A DNA stretch of 29,811 bases, from positions 1 through 29,811 of the forward strand of contig CAUWFN010000024.1 of NCBI GenBank assembly GCA_963558075.1. The letters run 5' to 3'. Shown here one piece after another: positions 7,774-15,734 of this stretch. This stretch comes from CALHKP01 sp963558075 (GTDB lineage: Bacteria > Bacillota > Clostridia > Peptostreptococcales > Anaerovoracaceae). A model generated the notes under the pieces. That model saw only the letters and a program-made list of their open reading frames with translations, made no database searches and was not told where the DNA came from. Positions within the stretch are counted from its first letter, which is position 1, and each line of letters begins with the position of its first letter. Made by a program: the position numbers and the translations under genes.

Positions 7774-9618
7774 ATGACAGAGAGATTAAATGGTAAGAAT
7801 ATCCGAATTATTATACTTGGCATTCTAGATGCATTGATTGTTGTTGCAAGTTCTGTACTTGCGCTTGTAATGCGATTTGATATTTCGACAATTCCCGCTC
7901 GCTATATGGACGGAATGCAGAAATGTTTGCCTGTATATATCATTATTACAATTATCGTACTTGCAATGTTTAAACTTTATAACAGAGTATGGACATATGC
8001 TTCGCTTGGTGAGCTTTACAAGATATTTAAAGCGAGCATTCTTATAGAAGTGCTATTTGTATGCTATAACGTTTTTATGGAAATTGATATGCCGAGAAGT
8101 TATTATCCTTTGAACTGGTTCGGTCTATTTGCTATGCTTTCCATAGTACGTTTTGCTAAGATGGTCATAAAGAACGTAAAAAATTCTAGACAGGTTGATA
8201 AGGTAACTAAGAGAATTATGATTATTGGTGCAGGCTCTGCCGGCTCAATTCTTATTAAGGATTTGAACAATAAAAATGGAAATGCCAAGGTTATATGTGC
8301 AATCGACGATAATAAAAACAAAAAGAATAAATACATCCACAATGTACCTATCGTCGGAGACAGATATGACATTCAGAAGGCTGTAAACCAGTATGATATT
8401 ACAGAAATTATAATTACTATGCCTTCAATTCCTGCTAGTGACACAAAAGAAATTGTAGAGCTTTGTCAGGAAACAAGACGTCCTGTTAAAATTCTGCCTT
8501 CAGTTCCAATGAGCGTAACTAGTTCTTCACTAACCAAAGAACTTCGTCCTGTAAATTACGAAGATCTTTTGGGTCGTGAACCTATTTTTGTTGACCAGTC
8601 CGGAATCACTGATTTTATAAATGGAAAGGTTGTTATGGTTACAGGTGGGGGCGGTTCAATCGGATCGGAGCTGTGTAGACAGATAATCAGATATAACCCT
8701 AAGAAGCTCATTATATTTGATATTTATGAGAATAACGCATATGAGATTCAGATGGAGCTTGAGAGACACTATCCTGATGCAGATATATCTACTCTTATTG
8801 GATCTATAAGAGATTATGATAGGATGGAGGCTGTGTTTAGCAAGTATAGGCCGAACATAATCTATCATGCAGCAGCTCACAAGCATGTTCCTCTTATGGA
8901 AAAATCACCTAACGAATCGATTAAGAATAACTGCATGGGAACTCTGAATGTTGTTAAGCTTGCAGATAAATATAAGGTTGATAATTTTGTTCTTATTTCT
9001 ACAGATAAGGCTGTACGCCCTACGAATATTATGGGTGCAACCAAGCGAATCTGCGAGATGATTGTTCAGACTTATGCAAAGAAGACGGAACATACTAGAT
9101 TCGCGGCTGTAAGATTTGGAAATGTTCTCGGAAGCAACGGGTCTGTAATTCCTCTATTCCTAAAACAGATAGAAGAGGGAGGACCTGTTACTGTAACGCA
9201 TAGAGATATTACAAGATTCTTCATGACTATTCCTGAAGCTGTATCTCTAGTTCTTCAGGCTAGTCTCTATGCTAGCGGCGGTGAAATATTCGTGCTTGAT
9301 ATGGGAAAACCTGTAAAAATTTATGATTTGGCTGAAAATCTGATTAAAATGAAAGGATATGTTCCAAATAAAGATATTGATATAGAGATTGTTGGTCTAA
9401 GACCAGGTGAGAAGCTGTATGAGGAGATTCTCATGGACGAAGAAGGTCTCGACAAGACTGATAACAATATGATATTTATTGGAAAGCCACTAAAGATTGA
9501 TGAGGAAAGATTCCTAGATAAGCTAGATGACCTGATTAAGGAAGCAATGAAAAACGGCTTTAAGATCAAGGAAAAAACAGAAGAACTTTGTGACACATAC
9601 ACTATAACTGATAATTAG
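7774..9618 (+). CDS. pglF: Membrane UDP-HexNAc 4,6-dehydratase (PglF/WbpM/CapD family)
   Basis: This enzyme converts UDP-GlcNAc to the 4-keto-6-deoxy sugar, the first step toward bacillosamine-type or related 6-deoxy-amino sugars. At 614 residues it has the full long form of the family. Hydrophobic helices cover about residues 10-130, an N-terminal Rossmann domain has GAGSAGS at 152-158, and a second NAD-binding domain has GGGGSIGSE starting at 291. The catalytic Thr-Asp-Lys triad is at 410-412. As in retaining dehydratases of this group, the classical Tyr of YxxxK is replaced by Met (MGATK, 420-424). AGGGAG lies 6 bases before the ATG. It is the first gene of the glycan operon, and its usual partner aminotransferase comes next but is now separated by an IS110 element. 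UDP-GlcNAc as substrate follows from the family and is not proven. Confidence 0.92.
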   Translation: MTERLNGKNIRIIILGILDALIVVASSVLALVMRFDISTIPARYMDGMQKCLPVYIIITIIVLAMFKLYNRVWTYASLGELYKIFKASILIEVLFVCYNVFMEIDMPRSYYPLNWFGLFAMLSIVRFAKMVIKNVKNSRQVDKVTKRIMIIGAGSAGSILIKDLNNKNGNAKVICAIDDNKNKKNKYIHNVPIVGDRYDIQKAVNQYDITEIIITMPSIPASDTKEIVELCQETRRPVKILPSVPMSVTSSSLTKELRPVNYEDLLGREPIFVDQSGITDFINGKVVMVTGGGGSIGSELCRQIIRYNPKKLIIFDIYENNAYEIQMELERHYPDADISTLIGSIRDYDRMEAVFSKYRPNIIYHAAAHKHVPLMEKSPNESIKNNCMGTLNVVKLADKYKVDNFVLISTDKAVRPTNIMGATKRICEMIVQTYAKKTEHTRFAAVRFGNVLGSNGSVIPLFLKQIEEGGPVTVTHRDITRFFMTIPEAVSLVLQASLYASGGEIFVLDMGKPVKIYDLAENLIKMKGYVPNKDIDIEIVGLRPGEKLYEEILMDEEGLDKTDNNMIFIGKPLKIDEERFLDKLDDLIKEAMKNGFKIKEKTEELCDTYTITDN

Positions 9619-9646
9619 GAGACCAGCTATGAAAAGTCAAGTATAA
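9617..9646 (+). other. Orphan ribosome site and start codon beside the IS110 junction
   Basis: AGGAG at 9617-9621 overlaps the dehydratase stop. It is followed after 7 bases by ATG AAA AGT CAA GTA TAA (9629-9646), a five-codon remnant. The spacing is that of a genuine operon gene start. It probably marks where the next gene was translated, or coupled, before the insertion. Confidence 0.5.
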
Positions 9647-9679
9647 ATTAGAAAAAAATTATCTTTTCTTATCGGTGGT

Positions 9680-9709
9680 AAAAAAGGGTAACTTTAATAA
9701 AGCTCCCTT
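9680..9709 (-). terminator. Terminator of the IS110 transposase gene
   Basis: On the minus strand AAGGG...CCCTT, with an inner CTTT/AAAG pairing, forms a hairpin followed by six Ts (plus-strand As at 9680-9685). It lies 43 bp past the transposase stop. It has no T tract in the plus direction, so it should not block the glycan operon. Confidence 0.75.
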
Positions 9710-9751
9710 AAGGTGCTTTTCAAGGTCTATCGATATTGATATACAGACATT

Positions 9752-10918
9752 TTATTCAAGGTTGAATTCTACTTCATCAGAGAGCATCTTCCAGATGACT
9801 CTGACAAGTTTGCCGGCACAGTGCCCAAGGGCATTGTAATGTGCCCGGCCTTCGGCCCTCTTAGCATCGTAATATGCTAGGAAGGTAGAGTTGTTTTTTA
9901 CAACATTGTGAGCTGCATTAATAAGTGCATATCGAAGAGTTTTTGAACCACGCTTGGACATTTTTGTTTTCTTAGCCTGGAAGTTTCCAGACTGGTAAAC
10001 AGAAGGATCTAAGCCAGCATATGCAAGCAGCTTGTTAGGATTTGAGAAACGGTGAATATCGCCGATTTCACCGAGTATCATTCCGCCGTTGACATAACCG
10101 ATACCCGGAATGGTCATAATGACAGAATCATTGAATTTCATGATTTCGGTCATCTCATTTTCGATTTTTTTTAACTGATCATTCAATAACTCAATTTGTG
10201 AAATGGTGTGAGTTATTTGAATAGATAAAGCGCTGTCGTTAGCACCGACAGACTTCTGTGCGAGAACTCTTAACTGCTGAGCCATCTCTTTATCAAAGTG
10301 ACCATGTGAATGAGACTTGAGAAGATGAGCCAGATGAGTCATATGCATGGAAGCAATTGCTTCAGGTGTAGGTGCTTCTTTAAGAAGCGCATAGACAGTT
10401 TTCTGATGCAGACCTGATTTGAAAAAATACTGCAACTCAGGAAAGACCTCATCAACATAAGCAGTCAACTGTATTTTTAAACGAGTACGCTGCTTAATGG
10501 TCTTTTGACGGAAACGTCCGAGTGATTTAAGGTCCATAAGATCTAGATCGTAGTAAGACACGAACCTAAAGGAATCCTGCATCATAAGAGTTTTGTAAAT
10601 TATAAAAGTGTCGACTTTATCAGTTTTCGTCTTGCGGATATTATTTTTGCGCATAGAAGAAGTCTGTAAAGGGTTGAGAACACACACTTTGTAATTTTTA
10701 GCAACAAGGTATCGAACAAGGTTGTTGCCGTAGTGTGCCGTCGATTCAAGACCAATGATGATACTGTCCTTATCTAGACCCTCAAGTTTAGAGAGCAGTA
10801 AATGGAAGCCATCATTGTCGTTGGAGAACTGAAACGGCTCAATGAGTATTTCTCCATCGGAAGATAGAGCTGAGGCAAAATGGTTAAGTTTAGCAATATC
10901 AATGCCTAAGTAAATCAT
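9752..10918 (-). CDS. IS110-family transposase (DEDD + Tnp20 domains)
   Basis: This is a 388-residue RNA-guided recombinase of the IS110 family, full length and apparently intact. The N-terminal RuvC-like domain shows the DEDD tetrad as D7 (GIDIAK), E58 (GLESTAHYG), D100 and D103 (KTDKVD). A coiled-coil-like stretch follows at about 240-262. The C-terminal Transposase_20 domain has PGIGYVNGGMILGEIG and the conserved catalytic Ser310 in DPSVYQSG, then a basic KRGSKTLRYALI motif. GGGAGGT (plus strand 10927-10933) is 8 bases before the ATG. IS110 enzymes excise as circles and use a structured RNA from the element's end to pair with donor and target. The gene runs against the surrounding operon, and all catalytic residues are present, so it could be active. 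Confidence 0.95.
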   Translation of the reverse strand: MIYLGIDIAKLNHFASALSSDGEILIEPFQFSNDNDGFHLLLSKLEGLDKDSIIIGLESTAHYGNNLVRYLVAKNYKVCVLNPLQTSSMRKNNIRKTKTDKVDTFIIYKTLMMQDSFRFVSYYDLDLMDLKSLGRFRQKTIKQRTRLKIQLTAYVDEVFPELQYFFKSGLHQKTVYALLKEAPTPEAIASMHMTHLAHLLKSHSHGHFDKEMAQQLRVLAQKSVGANDSALSIQITHTISQIELLNDQLKKIENEMTEIMKFNDSVIMTIPGIGYVNGGMILGEIGDIHRFSNPNKLLAYAGLDPSVYQSGNFQAKKTKMSKRGSKTLRYALINAAHNVVKNNSTFLAYYDAKRAEGRAHYNALGHCAGKLVRVIWKMLSDEVEFNLE

Positions 10919-10934
10919 GAGGTTATACCTCCCT

Positions 10935-11150
10935 TTCTAAAGTCTGATACCGTGATATCCACTAGCGATTATCATCGTAGACTTGATTGAAATAAGTACT
11001 CATAAGCACAAGGCTTACGGAAACATCCAGCTAATAAACAATTCAGATAAAGGTAATGGCAATACACTCCTTGAAGTAGTCAAAGCTACAGAAAAACATT
11101 AATTGTCCACAGTATCTGAATGTATTAAACCACGACATTAAACGAAAGGA
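10935..11150 (-). ncRNA. Candidate bridge RNA in the IS110 left end
   Basis: The long non-coding stretch upstream of the transposase is where IS110-subgroup elements encode the bridge RNA. Small hairpins are visible: GTAG/CTAC at 11076-11089 with loop TCAAAG, TAAGC/GCTTA at 11003-11017, and a GTGGATATCAC-like palindrome near 10952-10962. I could not establish guide-target pairing, and the RNA limits are guesses. No protein-coding signal is seen here. Confidence 0.45.
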
Positions 11151-11153
11151 AAT

Positions 11154-11181
11154 ATGATATTTTTGCTTCTATAAATATCAT
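11154..11181. repeat. 9-bp inverted repeat at the IS110 left tip
   Basis: ATGATATTT (11154-11162) and AAATATCAT (11173-11181) form a perfect stem with a 10-base loop. It ends one base before the CAAGTA hexamer, so it lies right at the presumed recombination end. On the plus strand it lies just before the aminotransferase start. Confidence 0.6.
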
Positions 11182-11192
11182 ACAAGTAACAT

Positions 11193-12446
11193 ATGAATAA
11201 TATTAAACCATTTAAGGAAAAGGTGTGGTTAAGTTCACCTACAATGCATGGTGAAGAGTTAAAATATATGCAAGAGGCGTATGATACAAATTGGATGTCA
11301 ACTGTTGGCAGAAATATTGATGAAGCAGAAAAAATGATTTGTGAAAAAGCAGGAAGCCAATATGCAGTTGCACTTGCATCGGGTACATCTTCACTTCATC
11401 TTGCCATGAAGCTTGCAGGTATTAGACCAGGGCAGATGGTTGCATCGACAGATATGACTTTTGATGCGACAGTTAACCCTGTTGTTTACGAGGGCGGAGT
11501 TCCTGTATTTATCGATTCGGAATATGAGACATGGAACATGGACCCCGTTGCATTAGAAAAGGCATTCGAAATTTATCCGGAAATAAAGGTGGTTGTATTT
11601 GCTCATCTTTATGGAACGCCAGGAAAATTTGATGAAATAAAAGAAATATGTGACAGGCATGGTGCTGTAATAATAGAAGATGCTGCAGAATCTCTAGGTG
11701 CAGTTTACAAGGGAAGGTCTTCTGGAACTTTAGGTGATTATAATGCTATTTCGTTCAATGGAAACAAGATTATCACAGGCTCATCTGGAGGAATGCTTTT
11801 GACTGATAGCAAAGAGGCAGCCGAAAAAGTAAGAAAATGGTCTACGCAGTCTAGAGAAAATGCGCCATGGTATCAGCACGAAGAGCTAGGCTATAACTAC
11901 AGAATGAGCAATGTAATTGCAGGTGTTGTTAGGGGACAGATTCCTTACCTAGATGAACATATCAGTCAGAAAAAAGCAATATACGAAAGATACAGAGACG
12001 GTTTCGCAGATCTTCCTGTTGAGATGAATCCTTTCGATGCATCTGTATCAGAGCCTAATTACTGGCTATCATGTATGACTATTAATCCAGAATATATGTG
12101 TAAGCAAGTAAGAAGTGAGACTGAAGCGCTTTATGCTGCTGAACCGGGAAAGACTTGTCCTACAGAGATTTTAGAAAAGCTTGCATCTTATAACATAGAG
12201 GGACGTCCAATCTGGAAACCTATGCATATGCAGCCTATATACAGAAACAATCCGTTTATCAACAGATTTGGAGATGCTAGAGCTAACACAAATGCCTATA
12301 TTTCTTCTGAACATACAGAAGACGGTAGACCTTTTGATGTTGGAATGGATATATTTGATAGAGGCTTATGCCTTCCAAGTGATATCAAAATGACAGAGGA
12401 AACACAGGATGCTGTAATTAGTATAGTTAGAAGCTGTTTTGAATAG
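11193..12446 (+). CDS. PLP-dependent sugar aminotransferase (DegT/DnrJ family, PglE-like)
   Basis: The enzyme should transfer an amino group to the 4-keto sugar made by the dehydratase, using pyridoxal phosphate in the cytosol. It has 417 residues. The motifs are the N-terminal WLSSPTMHGEE block, SGTSSLHLA, IEDAAESLGA with D163 for the PLP ring nitrogen, and the Schiff-base lysine K192 in SFNGNKII. The C-terminal NIEGRPIWKPMHMQP is typical of UDP-4-amino-4,6-dideoxy-HexNAc aminotransferases. The start is uncertain. The ATG at 11193 has no good ribosome site. A GTG at 11223 has AAGGAAA just upstream and would still keep the conserved block. The original start may have been cut off by the IS110 insertion, whose orphan AGGAG-ATG sits at 9617-9631. 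Confidence 0.88.
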   Translation: MNNIKPFKEKVWLSSPTMHGEELKYMQEAYDTNWMSTVGRNIDEAEKMICEKAGSQYAVALASGTSSLHLAMKLAGIRPGQMVASTDMTFDATVNPVVYEGGVPVFIDSEYETWNMDPVALEKAFEIYPEIKVVVFAHLYGTPGKFDEIKEICDRHGAVIIEDAAESLGAVYKGRSSGTLGDYNAISFNGNKIITGSSGGMLLTDSKEAAEKVRKWSTQSRENAPWYQHEELGYNYRMSNVIAGVVRGQIPYLDEHISQKKAIYERYRDGFADLPVEMNPFDASVSEPNYWLSCMTINPEYMCKQVRSETEALYAAEPGKTCPTEILEKLASYNIEGRPIWKPMHMQPIYRNNPFINRFGDARANTNAYISSEHTEDGRPFDVGMDIFDRGLCLPSDIKMTEETQDAVISIVRSCFE

Positions 12447-12458
12447 AAGGGAATAGAT

Positions 12459-13115
12459 GTGAATCTGGAAAGAAAAAAAGGATTTTATGAAAAATATATA
12501 AAAAGGCTGCTTGATATAGTTCTGTCACTGCTTGCGATTATAGTACTATCGCCGGTGCTACTTATAGTTGCAGTCCTTGTAAGAGTAAAGCTAGGTAGTC
12601 CTGTTTTGTTTAAGCAGGAACGTCCAGGCCTTAACGAAAAAGTTTTTAGAATGTATAAGTTCAGATCAATGTCAGATCAAAAAGATGAAAATGGTAATTT
12701 GCTTCCTGATGATGTGAGATTGACTTCTTTTGGTAAGAAACTAAGAAGCACAAGTTTAGATGAGCTTCCGGAGCTTTTTAATATATTGAAAGGTGATATG
12801 AGTATTGTAGGGCCAAGACCTTTATCTGTAGTATATCTTCCATATTACACAGATGAGGAGCGTCTACGCCATACTGCAAGACCGGGACTTACTGGCTTTG
12901 CTCAGATTAATGGAAGAAATGCTATTTCGTGGGAACAGAAATTTGAATATGACGTTGAATACGTAAACAATGTTTCATTTGCAATGGACCTCAAGATTGT
13001 GTTTGGAACAATCGGTAAGGTACTGCATCGTGATGGAATCGGTCAGGCAGAAGAGGCTCCTGTGAGTCTTCATATAGAAAGGCAGGATAGAAAGAATGAA
13101 CATTATAGGGGATAA
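12459..13115 (+). CDS. Initiating phosphoglycosyl transferase (PglC/WcaJ-type sugar transferase)
   Basis: This membrane enzyme transfers a sugar-1-phosphate from a UDP-sugar to undecaprenyl phosphate, starting glycan assembly. It has 218 residues, the small monotopic form: one hydrophobic re-entrant helix (about residues 15-42), then the catalytic Asp-Glu pair D101-E102 in SLDELPE. KFRSM, SIVGPRP and RPGLTGFAQINGRN are all present. It starts with GTG at 12459, with GAAGGG about 6-8 bases upstream. The preceding dehydratase and aminotransferase suggest a bacillosamine-type donor, as in Campylobacter Pgl; that specificity is inference. The end overlaps the next gene by 20 bases. Confidence 0.93.
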   Translation: MNLERKKGFYEKYIKRLLDIVLSLLAIIVLSPVLLIVAVLVRVKLGSPVLFKQERPGLNEKVFRMYKFRSMSDQKDENGNLLPDDVRLTSFGKKLRSTSLDELPELFNILKGDMSIVGPRPLSVVYLPYYTDEERLRHTARPGLTGFAQINGRNAISWEQKFEYDVEYVNNVSFAMDLKIVFGTIGKVLHRDGIGQAEEAPVSLHIERQDRKNEHYRG

Positions 13116-13638
13116 GGTTTATCTGAGAGCAATGGAAAGAGACGATATGGAGGCATTTAGAGTAAATGCTAATGATCCAGAAATTGAGTATGCTGTAGGA
13201 GGATGGAGTTTTCCAATCTCTTCCGTACAGCAAAACAACTGGTTTGAACGCGTTTCAGGTGATAACAGCAATCTTCGTCTTACTATTGCAGATAAAGAGA
13301 CAGATGAGGTTCTCGGCATGATTAATCTTGTAAATATAGATTGGAAATCAGGATGTGCTTTTAGTGGGATTAGACTTTTTGATAGCTGTCCGAAAAAGAA
13401 GGGCTATGGAAAAGACGCAGTCTTTGCTATCATGGAATATGCGTTTAATGAGCTTAGACTTCACAGACTGGAAGGGTCAATTATAGAGACGAATATTGCA
13501 TCCCGCAAGCTGTACGAAAAATGCGGCTGGGTTGTAGAAGGCGTTAAACGCGATGCTGTTTTTAAGAATGGAAAATATTTTGATGAGCTTCAGGTTGCAA
13601 TCCTGAAAGATGAGTATGAGAGACTAAAAAATGATTAG
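13096..13638 (+). CDS. GNAT N-acetyltransferase (RimJ/RimL type)
   Basis: This is a 180-residue acetyl-CoA-dependent acetyltransferase. It shows the RimJ/RimL-like opening (VYLRAMERDDMEAF), the acetyl-CoA loop KKGYGKDAV at about residues 97-105, and the ending pattern N-x-x-S-R-K-L-Y-E-K-C-G-W. It overlaps the initiating transferase by 20 bases and the next gene by 8, so translation is probably coupled. In this position it probably acetylates the 4-amino group of the sugar nucleotide before loading. GNAT enzymes do this in the pseudaminic acid route (PseH), while Campylobacter PglD is a different fold. A protein N-terminal acetylase is the alternative reading. Confidence 0.85.
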   Translation: MNIIGDKVYLRAMERDDMEAFRVNANDPEIEYAVGGWSFPISSVQQNNWFERVSGDNSNLRLTIADKETDEVLGMINLVNIDWKSGCAFSGIRLFDSCPKKKGYGKDAVFAIMEYAFNELRLHRLEGSIIETNIASRKLYEKCGWVVEGVKRDAVFKNGKYFDELQVAILKDEYERLKND

Positions 13639-14680
13639 GGAAATCGGAAGTAGTTTTTCTGATATAGAATTATTACCAGAAAAAAGCGGTGTCTTTTCTG
13701 ATTTGGCAGGTTCATTTTTTTCCGGAAGATCAGCTATTTATAGTATTCTTGACGATATATTGCAGACGGGAAAAGGTAGAAAAGCACTTTTGCCGTCATT
13801 TTGCTGTGATTCAATGATTGAGCCGTTTCTTGCCCATGGGATGACAGTATCATTTTATGATATTATATTAGAAGATGAACTTATATATTCGATGCCGCAG
13901 GATGATGCAGATATAATTTTATTTTTGAATTATTTTGGTGTTGATACTAGAAAAACAAAAGAGTTTGGATCTGAGATAAGAAAAAGTTATCCTTCTGCGA
14001 TATTGATAGAAGATAGGACTCATTCTCTGTTTGCTGAATCGGGATCAGGATATGCAGATTATGAATTTGCAAGTATAAGAAAGTGGACTGGTTTTTCTGA
14101 CGGAGGAATTGTTATTAAGGCACCGAAAAAAATCAGAGACTGTAGTAAGGAAAATAGAAAGTATGCAGAGATATTTGCGCAAGCTTCTAGACTCAAGAAA
14201 CAATATCTAGAAGCAGGAGAAGGCGAAAAAAGTGATTTTTTGAAGCTTTATAATGAAGCCGAGGAAATGTTAGATGCGGATTATAAGGGGTATTCGGCAA
14301 GCAGAGAAACTCTGGAAGGTATGATGTATCTGGATGTTGATTTAATTAAGAAAAAACGTATAGAAAATTTTAATATACTTTGTGAGAATGCTGATAAAAT
14401 TAGAAAATCTGGCGCAGAGCCTTTGTTCTCTAAACTAGATAGGGCAGATGTGCCTTTGTTTTTCCCTGTTATTTTTAAAAACAGCGAGGAGCGTAGCATT
14501 GTCCGAAAGCGTCTCATAGAGAATGAAATATACTGCCCGGTACACTGGCCTGTATCAGAACTTCACAGTTTGAATCCAAAGACATCCTCCATTTATGAAA
14601 GGGAATTGTCAATTATCTGTGACCAAAGGTACGGACCAGAGGATATGATGCGTATAGCAGACGTGCTGGCAGAATTCTGA
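13631..14680 (+). CDS. Divergent PLP-fold (DegT-like) protein
   Basis: This 349-residue protein seems to have the fold-type I PLP architecture but is distant from the standard DegT family. The visible marks are SGRSAIYSIL near residue 31 (in place of the usual SGT loop), an Asp at 128 and His at 131 in IEDRTHSLF, and a candidate Schiff-base lysine K151 in SIRKWTGFSDGG. It could be a second aminotransferase, for example for the 3-amino group required by the wbp genes further down, or a transferase of another kind acting on the sugar. It is tightly coupled to its neighbours (8-base overlap upstream, 13-base gap downstream) and seems paired with the FemAB-like gene. The assignment is by motif pattern only. 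Confidence 0.65.
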   Translation: MIREIGSSFSDIELLPEKSGVFSDLAGSFFSGRSAIYSILDDILQTGKGRKALLPSFCCDSMIEPFLAHGMTVSFYDIILEDELIYSMPQDDADIILFLNYFGVDTRKTKEFGSEIRKSYPSAILIEDRTHSLFAESGSGYADYEFASIRKWTGFSDGGIVIKAPKKIRDCSKENRKYAEIFAQASRLKKQYLEAGEGEKSDFLKLYNEAEEMLDADYKGYSASRETLEGMMYLDVDLIKKKRIENFNILCENADKIRKSGAEPLFSKLDRADVPLFFPVIFKNSEERSIVRKRLIENEIYCPVHWPVSELHSLNPKTSSIYERELSIICDQRYGPEDMMRIADVLAEF

Positions 14681-14693
14681 GGAGAATTTATAT

Positions 14694-15731
14694 ATGAAAA
14701 TAAGTGTAATTAATTTTGATAATAGACAGTTATGGGATGATACAGTTAAAAGCTTTTCAGATTATGACGTATATTATCTTAGCGGATATGTTGACGGGTT
14801 TAGAACTCATGGTGACGGAGAGCCTATTTTGATATATGCGCAGGATGACTCATTTAGAGCGATGAATGTTGTGATGAAACGTAAAATAAGCGATGATAAG
14901 CTTTTCTATGGTTGCCCGGAGGCTGAAGGATATTTCGATATTTCCACACCATATGGCTATGGCGGATTTCTAGTTGAGGGCGAGATTTCACCAGATTTTC
15001 CTGAGGCTTATTCAGATTTCTGTAAGAAAAATAATATTGTGTCAGAGTTTGTGAGATTTAATCCTATGACATCGAACGTAAAGAGCTGTGAGAATACTTA
15101 TGATATAATTGAACTTGGTGATACAGTTTATATTGATCTACGAGATGAAGAATACGTATGGGCTAACTTTTCTAGCAAAAACAGGAATGTTATTAGAAAA
15201 GCTGTGAAGGAAAACGTGGAAATAAGGCATACTGACGAGGCTTGGATTATAGATGAGTTTATGGAAATTTATAACTCCACAATGGACCGTGATGATGCTA
15301 CTGATTATTACTACTTTAAAAAGGATTATTATGAGAGCATTATAGAAAATCTAAAAGGTAATTACGAATTCTTTTATGCAGTAAAAGATGAAAAGATAAT
15401 AGCTGTTTCGATTATTTTATTTGCTAACGGACGTATGCACTATCATCTATCTGCATCACGTAGGGAATATCAGAGATATGCACCATCAAATCTCATGCTC
15501 TCAGAAGTATGTAGATACGGTGTTGAGAGAGGATATAAGTCATTTCATCTTGGAGGAGGAGTTGGTTCTAAAGAAGACGGTCTCTATAAATTTAAAAAAT
15601 CCTTTAACCGTAATGAGAACAAAAAATACTGCATTGGAAAGGCTATATTCGATAGGGAAAAATATGATGAACTTGTTCAGTGCAGAGATTCAGCAACTGA
15701 TGAAAACTTTTTCCCTAGATATAGAGGTTAA
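14694..15731 (+). CDS. FemAB-like GNAT-fold transferase
   Basis: This 345-residue cytosolic protein resembles the FemAB/BioF2-like acyltransferases (double GNAT fold, Acetyltransf_6 type). Features are FSSKNRNVIRKAVKENVEI at about residues 161-179, the typical start of the second domain in this group, then FFYAVKDEKIIAVSIILF and HYHLSASRREYQRYAPSNLM, and a late FHLGGGVGS. Family members use aminoacyl-tRNA or acyl-CoA to acylate an amino group on a wall precursor or a glycan. Inside a glycan cluster it may attach an aminoacyl or acyl group to an amino sugar. The ribosome site GAGGAG precedes the ATG. No close named homologue is recognised. Confidence 0.75.
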   Translation: MKISVINFDNRQLWDDTVKSFSDYDVYYLSGYVDGFRTHGDGEPILIYAQDDSFRAMNVVMKRKISDDKLFYGCPEAEGYFDISTPYGYGGFLVEGEISPDFPEAYSDFCKKNNIVSEFVRFNPMTSNVKSCENTYDIIELGDTVYIDLRDEEYVWANFSSKNRNVIRKAVKENVEIRHTDEAWIIDEFMEIYNSTMDRDDATDYYYFKKDYYESIIENLKGNYEFFYAVKDEKIIAVSIILFANGRMHYHLSASRREYQRYAPSNLMLSEVCRYGVERGYKSFHLGGGVGSKEDGLYKFKKSFNRNENKKYCIGKAIFDREKYDELVQCRDSATDENFFPRYRG

Positions 15732-15734
15732 AAT

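Larger units (their letters stand above)
9644..11188 (-). mobile_element. IS110-family insertion sequence (ends approximate)
   Basis: The element of about 1.5 kb carries one transposase on the minus strand. I set its ends by a shared hexamer, CAAGTA, at 9638-9643 and 11183-11188, one copy on each side. This could be the recombination core with its flanks. Terminal inverted repeats are not seen, which fits the family. The non-coding left end (upstream of the transposase, about 270 bp) is much longer than the right end (about 108 bp), matching the IS110 subgroup rather than IS1111. Exact boundaries need an empty-site comparison. Confidence 0.7.

Noticed and set aside
9684..9709. Terminator for the glycan operon on the plus strand after the dehydratase gene
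   Set aside because: The hairpin has no T tract on the plus-strand 3' side; the T run exists only in the minus direction, for the transposase.
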